In this document: positions 52,030 to 58,159 of the stretch, piece by piece | Layout of the letters: each line of letters starts with the position of its first letter | How positions within the stretch are numbered: position 1 is the first letter of the stretch | DNA from: Acidobacteriota bacterium | Lineage (GTDB): Bacteria > Acidobacteriota > Blastocatellia > RBC074 | Assembly: GCA_016789605.1 (NCBI GenBank) | Contig: JAEUQO010000259.1 | Span: 1-58,159, forward strand | DNA length: 58,159 nt | Direction: 5' to 3' | The notes under the pieces: generated by a model | Databases searched by the model: none | What the model saw: the letters and a program-made list of their open reading frames with translations, nothing else | Told to the model about the DNA's origin: nothing | Translations under genes and position numbers: made by a program

Positions 52030-53035
52030 AATCTGGCTGGCGGGCGCGATGATGGCCGGGCTGACGCTGTATGTGTTGTTGGGCGGCGCAGATTTCGGCG
52101 GCGGCGTTTGGGATTTGCTGGCCAGCGGCCCGCGCAAATCCGCCCAGCGCGAATTGATCGCCGAAGCCATCGGGCCGATTTGGGAAGCCAATCACGTCTG
52201 GCTGATTCTGGTGATCGTGTTGCTCTTTACCTGTTTCCCGTCTGCGTTTGCGGCGATTTCGACGGCGCTGCACATTCCGTTGGTGTTGGTGTTGATGGGG
52301 ATCGTGCTGCGCGGTTCGGCGTTCACCTTTCGCACGTATGACGACGGCGCGGATGAAGTGCAGCGGCGTTGGGGCCGCCTCTTTTCGATCACCAGTTTGA
52401 TCACGCCAGTGTTGTTGGGCGTGGTCGTGGGCGCAATTTCTTCCGGCAGGATTCAGAGCAAGGATGGTGTCGTCACGACCGGGTTTGTTCATTCGTGGCT
52501 GACGCCGTTTTCGTTCGCGGTGGGTTTTTTTGCGCTGGCGCTGTTTGCGTTTCTGGCGGCGGTCTATCTGACCGTCGAAGCACAAGACGACGCCTTGCGC
52601 GAAGATTTTCGCCGACGCGCGTTGGTCACGGCGGTATTGGTCGGTGTGTTGGCGCTGGTGGTGTTTTTGTTTTCGGCGCAAGGCGCGCCTGAAATTCGCC
52701 GCGGGCTGAGCGCCAGTTTCTGGGCGTGGCCGTTACAGATTGCCACGGCGTTGGCGGCGATCAGCGCAATCGGCTGTTTGTGGCGGCGGAAGTTTCAGCT
52801 GGCGCGTTTGGCGGCGGCGGCACAAGTGGCCCTGATTTTGTGGGGCTGGGCAGCGGCGATGTTCCCGCATCTGGTTGTGCCGGATTTAACGTTGCAAAAT
52901 GCGGCTGCGCCGGAAGTCACGTTGCGGCTGGTTTTGTTGGCGTTGTTGGCTGGTTCGTTGTTGCTGTTTCCGTCGTTCTACTACCTGTTTCGCGTGTTCA
53001 AAGGCAGCGGCGCGACAAACGCCGGTTCGCACTGA
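52016..53035 (+). CDS. cydB: Cytochrome bd-type quinol oxidase subunit II
   Basis: A 339-residue membrane protein with about eight helices. Signatures are YVLLGGADFGGGVWDLL at the start, AIGPIWEANHVWLILVIVLLFTCFPSAF, and IVLRGSAFTFRTYD. It pairs with CydA to form the oxidase. Its ATG lies 14 bases inside the end of cydA, with AAGGAGG in the cydA coding region, so the two are translationally coupled. No small CydX-like gene is visible after it. The stop is followed by a hairpin shared with the convergent anti-sigma gene. Confidence 0.94.
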   Translation: MPSIEIWLAGAMMAGLTLYVLLGGADFGGGVWDLLASGPRKSAQRELIAEAIGPIWEANHVWLILVIVLLFTCFPSAFAAISTALHIPLVLVLMGIVLRGSAFTFRTYDDGADEVQRRWGRLFSITSLITPVLLGVVVGAISSGRIQSKDGVVTTGFVHSWLTPFSFAVGFFALALFAFLAAVYLTVEAQDDALREDFRRRALVTAVLVGVLALVVFLFSAQGAPEIRRGLSASFWAWPLQIATALAAISAIGCLWRRKFQLARLAAAAQVALILWGWAAAMFPHLVVPDLTLQNAAAPEVTLRLVLLALLAGSLLLFPSFYYLFRVFKGSGATNAGSH

Positions 53036-53050
53036 CGCCAGCAGACCGAC

Positions 53051-53084
53051 GCTTGAAGCCGGGGTTAACGCGCCGGCTTCAAGC
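53051..53084 (+). terminator. Terminator hairpin of cydAB, lying partly inside the convergent anti-sigma gene
   Basis: Perfect 12-bp arms (53051-53062 and 53073-53084) with a 10-base loop, then TTTCGAT. The anti-sigma stop codon (53065-53067, minus) lies in the loop, so the right arm also encodes that protein's last residues. Confidence 0.7.
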
Positions 53085-54018
53085 TTTCGATAAAGTCGCG
53101 GTCTTTGGTGCCTTCGTGACAAACGATGCAGGATTGTTGCCCGCGTTCTTCCAGATCAGAAACGAGCGCGTAAGTTAACCCGCGATCCGCCCAGGTGATG
53201 ACCTTCAAACCGTTGATCGTGTCGTAATGAAAGCGCAGACCTTTTGAGACGATCTCTTCGCCGCCGGACGGCATCGCCACACCGTTGGACGTCACCACCA
53301 GCGTGATCGGTCGTTGCCGCATTTCATACGCGACAAATGCTGCGTAATCGTTGTTGAATCCTACCAGTCGCGCGCCTTCCAGCCGGTAAAGCTTTTCCTG
53401 CCCGGAAGCTTCCTGATAGTTCGGCAGTTTCAAGCTGAACGACACCTTGCCCGTAAACCAATCTGAAATATCCAGCGGAGAATCGGTGACGATTTCCAGC
53501 GGCAATTGGCCGCGCAACCGCCGCAGATGCGAATCTACCGCCATCCGCGCAAAATCCGACGGCGGCGGCAACGGATTCAAATCGCGGCGCACAAACGTCA
53601 ACCAGGTCCCAGCCAGCACAAACGTGGTGATCAGCAGCGAAAACACCGCCGTGCGCAACAAACCAAATTGTCCCCAGCGGACCAGCGAGCCAAACGAAAG
53701 ACTATCGGTTGCGCGCGTTGGCAACGCGGGTTGCAGCATCTGTTGCAAGCGTGCGCGTAAACCGACCGGTGCGGTGAAGGGAAGCGTTTCTTCTTGTTCC
53801 GTCAGCAGTTCATTGATGCGCGCGCGAAGCTCAGGCGGCGCGGTATAGAGCGGTTGTGCCGCGCGAATCGTGCGCAACATCAGACGCTCTTGCGCCAGCA
53901 AATTGCCGCACGAAACACACGATTGCAGATGCGCCTCAAATTCCTGGCGCTCGCCATCGTGCAATTCATCGTCCAGATAAAAAGCCATCTGGGCGCGGCT
54001 GTGTTCACATGAGTTCAT
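53065..54018 (-). CDS. Membrane anti-sigma factor with C-terminal CXXCH motif
   Basis: A 317-residue protein. The N-terminal zinc-finger anti-sigma domain has Cys4, His30, Cys34 and Cys37 (EAHLQSCVSC). A linker leads to one membrane helix at about 119-143. The periplasmic part (about 145-317) resembles RsiW-type domains (KVITWADRGLTYALVSDLEE) but ends in SCIVCHEGTKD, with Cys297, Cys300 and His301 forming a classic c-type haem-attachment motif. The start at 54018 lies 11 bases after the sigma stop. It should hold the ECF sigma factor at the membrane; the haem motif would be on the correct side for haem ligation. Haem binding is unproven. Confidence 0.85.
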   Translation of the reverse strand: MNSCEHSRAQMAFYLDDELHDGERQEFEAHLQSCVSCGNLLAQERLMLRTIRAAQPLYTAPPELRARINELLTEQEETLPFTAPVGLRARLQQMLQPALPTRATDSLSFGSLVRWGQFGLLRTAVFSLLITTFVLAGTWLTFVRRDLNPLPPPSDFARMAVDSHLRRLRGQLPLEIVTDSPLDISDWFTGKVSFSLKLPNYQEASGQEKLYRLEGARLVGFNNDYAAFVAYEMRQRPITLVVTSNGVAMPSGGEEIVSKGLRFHYDTINGLKVITWADRGLTYALVSDLEERGQQSCIVCHEGTKDRDFIESLKPAR

Positions 54019-54029
54019 TTCGTTTCGCT

Positions 54030-54584
54030 TCACGACTTTCTGACGATTTCTGTCTGCCAACCGCTGAGCAGCAGGCGCAACTGATCGCGCGCACGTCCCA
54101 GGCGAGACATCACCGTGCCCGCCGGGCACTGCAAAATCTGGGCGATCTGCTGGTAACTGAAACCTTCCAGATCGCGCAGCACGATCACTTCGCGGTGATG
54201 CACCGGCAAGCGCTGGATGGCGGCGCGCACTTGCTCACGCTCGACTTTTTGTAACAACAACGCATAAGGGTCTTCGCTGGTTTGCGCCAGCTTTTCCCAA
54301 CCGTGCTCTTCATCTGCGTCCAATTCGAGGAACTGCGGGCCGCTGTTGTGATGACGCACCTGATTCAGCCAGATGTTGCGCATGATGGCAAAAAGCCAGC
54401 TTTTCAAATTGCTGTCGGGCAGCAAACGGCCAAATGCCCGCGCCGCGCGCAAATAGGTTTCCTGCACCAGGTCTTCGGCTTCTGTGCGGTTGCGTGTCAG
54501 GGTCATCGCAAATCCATACAGCGCATCCAGATATTCCAGCGCAGCCTGACTGAACTCTTTACTGTTCTGTTCCGAACGGCTCAT
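54030..54584 (-). CDS. ECF-type RNA polymerase sigma factor
   Basis: A 184-residue sigma factor with only regions 2 and 4. Region 2 spans about residues 15-85 (EAEDLVQETYLRAARAFGR, LKSWLFAIMRNIWLNQVR). Region 4 spans about 120-175 (LPVHHREVIVLRDLEGFSYQ, then PAGTVMSRLGRARDQLR). The ATG at 54584 gives the usual ECF length. It is coupled to the anti-sigma gene 11 bases downstream and divergent from katG. An ECF-like promoter (54621-54647) begins about 36 bases before its start, suggesting autoregulation. Confidence 0.93.
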   Translation of the reverse strand: MSRSEQNSKEFSQAALEYLDALYGFAMTLTRNRTEAEDLVQETYLRAARAFGRLLPDSNLKSWLFAIMRNIWLNQVRHHNSGPQFLELDADEEHGWEKLAQTSEDPYALLLQKVEREQVRAAIQRLPVHHREVIVLRDLEGFSYQQIAQILQCPAGTVMSRLGRARDQLRLLLSGWQTEIVRKS

Positions 54585-54620
54585 AAGTTGATGTTTGCGC
54601 GCATTCTGCGTGCGCAGAGA

Positions 54621-54647
54621 ATAACACTCCAACCCGGCAGATATTCC
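54621..54647 (-). promoter_or_regulatory. ECF-type promoter candidate of the sigma/anti-sigma operon
   Basis: Minus strand: GGAATA (54642-54647), 15 bases, TGTTAT (54621-54626). GGAA-type -35 elements are typical of ECF promoters. It matches the element before katG. Confidence 0.6.
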
Positions 54648-54719
54648 CACGGACAGAAATTTTTCGTCACCGACGGCGGCGGGCAAGCGGCTTGGCCGGT
54701 TTCCTGGCCAACAAACGCG

Positions 54720-54755
54720 GTCAATAGGTGACGGCAGAACCGGTCAAATATTGAC
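54720..54755. promoter_or_regulatory. GTCAA repeat cluster, possible regulator site
   Basis: GTCAA-ATA-TTGAC at 54743-54755 is an inverted repeat, and another GTCAA lies at 54720-54724 in the same direction. The cluster sits between the two promoter elements. Confidence 0.35.
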
Positions 54756-54813
54756 TTGGCCTTTGGTTCGATTCTGTCCCAAACTTTTTTCTCACATTTT
54801 TTCGGTTGCGAGC

Positions 54814-54840
54814 GGAATAAACCTGCGGTTCGCGTGTTCC
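54814..54840 (+). promoter_or_regulatory. ECF-type promoter candidate of katG
   Basis: GGAATA (54814-54819), 15 bases, TGTTCC (54835-54840). It shares GGAATA, the 15-base spacing, TGTT and an internal GGTT at the same place with the element before the sigma operon. Confidence 0.5.
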
Positions 54841-54998
54841 TGCCCATGTACCAGTTGTAATTCCATATCAAGATTCGATGATCACAGATCGTCATTACAG
54901 GATCGTTCTCAAGACGTCCTGAAGAGGATACTTTGTCCGTTTGCTAAAGGCTCTGATCTGAGCAGATGGCGCTATCGCCTGGAAACACTTAAAGCTGA

Positions 54999-57245
<2,247 letters not shown>

Positions 57246-57255
57246 GGTTCAGCCT

Positions 57256-57341
57256 GGAAGCGCTTCGCATTAGAAGCGCTTCCGGTTGTAAAGACGCAAA
57301 AAGTCCCCGTCACGGTTGAGCAACTGTGACGGGGACTTTTT
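57256..57341 (+). terminator. Two hairpins in tandem after katG
   Basis: The first stem has 11-bp perfect arms (57256-57266 and 57273-57283). The second has 16-bp perfect arms (57298-57313 and 57326-57341) ending in TTTTTATTT, a strong intrinsic terminator. It lies 10 bases after the katG stop. Confidence 0.88.
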
Positions 57342-57493
57342 ATTTGGAGTGCGCTTGCGTTCGTCGCGTTTTTTGCCGCAATCGTATTTGAGCGCAAGAA
57401 GCGGATAGAGCGCTTTTTGCCGATTCCCTATATTGCCTCTGGTCGCGAGACAGTTTCTCGCCAACATCGCTTCACCCTTAACCGGAGGTTTTT

Positions 57494-57961
57494 ATGTCTC
57501 AATATCGCGTTCTTGCCATTTCTGATGCCGTCGCTGAAGCCGTGCGCGCCAACTTGCGTTCGCCGCAATACGGGCATCCGGCCTATGTCGAACTCGCTGC
57601 CGGATTCGGCCCTTGTCGCTCCTGCCTGCGCACGTTCAATGAAGGGCAGGAAGAACGGGTTCTTTTCACTTACAACACATTTTCAGACACGACGATCACG
57701 CCGTTGCCCGGACCCGTCTTTATCCATCGCGACGCTTGTGCGCCGTATGCCGAAGCCGGTATGCCGTCCGACTTGAACACACTGGATTTACTGGTCGAAG
57801 CCTACAACGAAGACGGCAGCGTCATTGCGTTGGAGCATCCCGCTCCCGGCCACGTTGAAGACGCCGTGCTGAAGCTGTTTTCGACCGAAGAGGCGAGATT
57901 CTTACACCTGCGCAATGCCAAAGCCGGTTGTTATGTCGCGCGCGTTGAACGTTTGGATTGA
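57494..57961 (+). CDS. DUF1203 protein
   Basis: A 155-residue cytosolic protein matching DUF1203: YRVLAISDAVAEAVRAN at the start, GPCRSCLRTFNEGQEERVL with a Cys41-Cys44 pair, then PGPVFIHRDACAPYAEAGMP. The family is common in bacteria and has no known role. CGGAGG lies six bases before the ATG. It stands alone after the katG terminator. Confidence 0.87.
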   Translation: MSQYRVLAISDAVAEAVRANLRSPQYGHPAYVELAAGFGPCRSCLRTFNEGQEERVLFTYNTFSDTTITPLPGPVFIHRDACAPYAEAGMPSDLNTLDLLVEAYNEDGSVIALEHPAPGHVEDAVLKLFSTEEARFLHLRNAKAGCYVARVERLD

Positions 57962-58159
57962 TGCTGACAGATAGATGCGGTTGTTGTGAGCTTCCCCGCC
58001 CTCATATTGAAAAATGACAAGCGCACCAATCCGTCAACTAATGTACGCAAAGCTAGGAGCTTCCGTGTGAGGGATTTATAGGGAATTGCCTTCTGATGTT
58101 ACACAGGCGACGTTTCCGCAAGTGATTTGACAACTTCTTTGTGCCGAAGGCACAGCGGA
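57962..58159. other. End of window, no gene seen
   Basis: 198 bases without a coding frame I can support. TTGACA at 58126-58131 could be the -35 box of a promoter cut by the window edge. Confidence 0.4.

Overview
The window reads as a chromosomal segment of an Acidobacteriota genome. Three things point there: three complete and one broken orphan MacB/FtsX-type permeases of the acidobacterial duplicated type, each group behind a PadR-type repressor; a TIGR03437-like domain fused to CHRD and DUF1800; and many Tat-exported Gfo/Idh and sugar-isomerase proteins beside DUF1501/DUF1800. A class such as Blastocatellia is only a guess. I saw no rRNA, tRNA, CRISPR array, transposase or phage gene.

Layout. 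1-10.4 kb (minus strand): two PadR-permease cassettes, one ending in a broken permease copy and one in an exported alpha/beta hydrolase. 10.5-13.6 kb: a large secreted M14 metallopeptidase. 13.8-19.8 kb (plus): a TPM-domain lipoprotein, then a tightly coupled MoxR-like ATPase, VWA protein and lytic transglycosylase. 19.8-22.1 kb: an MFS exporter and a membrane-anchored cytochrome c. 22.2-29.8 kb (minus): housekeeping genes, namely fmt-rsmB-DapA-like (overlapping stops and starts), ssb, def and aroC, plus two small hypothetical genes. 30-37 kb: an aminotransferase, then four Tat-exported carbohydrate enzymes. 37-44 kb: DUF1501, DUF1800, an aldo/keto reductase and a dihaem cytochrome c. 44.4-47.7 kb (plus): phosphatidylcholine synthase followed by an acyl-CoA dehydrogenase, MaoC hydratase and CitE-like lyase. 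47.7-53.0 kb: an ArsR regulator divergent from an operon of an amidohydrolase, a CstB-like persulfide dioxygenase-rhodanese and cytochrome bd oxidase. 53.1-57.2 kb: an anti-sigma factor and ECF sigma factor divergent from a periplasmic catalase-peroxidase. 57.5 kb: a DUF1203 protein.

Three groups look like working systems. (1) ECF sigma, anti-sigma and KatG. The anti-sigma factor has a zinc-finger N-terminus, one membrane helix and a CXXCH haem-attachment motif near its C-terminus. The sigma operon and katG are both preceded by the same promoter-like element (GGAATA, 15 bases, TGTT). This suggests a haem- or redox-gated envelope stress switch controlling an exported catalase-peroxidase. (2) ArsR, CstB-like protein and CydAB: persulfide oxidation joined to the sulfide-tolerant oxidase in one operon. 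(3) MoxR-VWA-lytic transglycosylase: an ATPase chaperone pair translationally coupled to a cell-wall hydrolase.

Long, near-perfect hairpins close most transcription units and make unit boundaries easy to read. Several have a T-run in the right orientation; others lack one. All functional statements come from reading motifs by eye; no database search was run.
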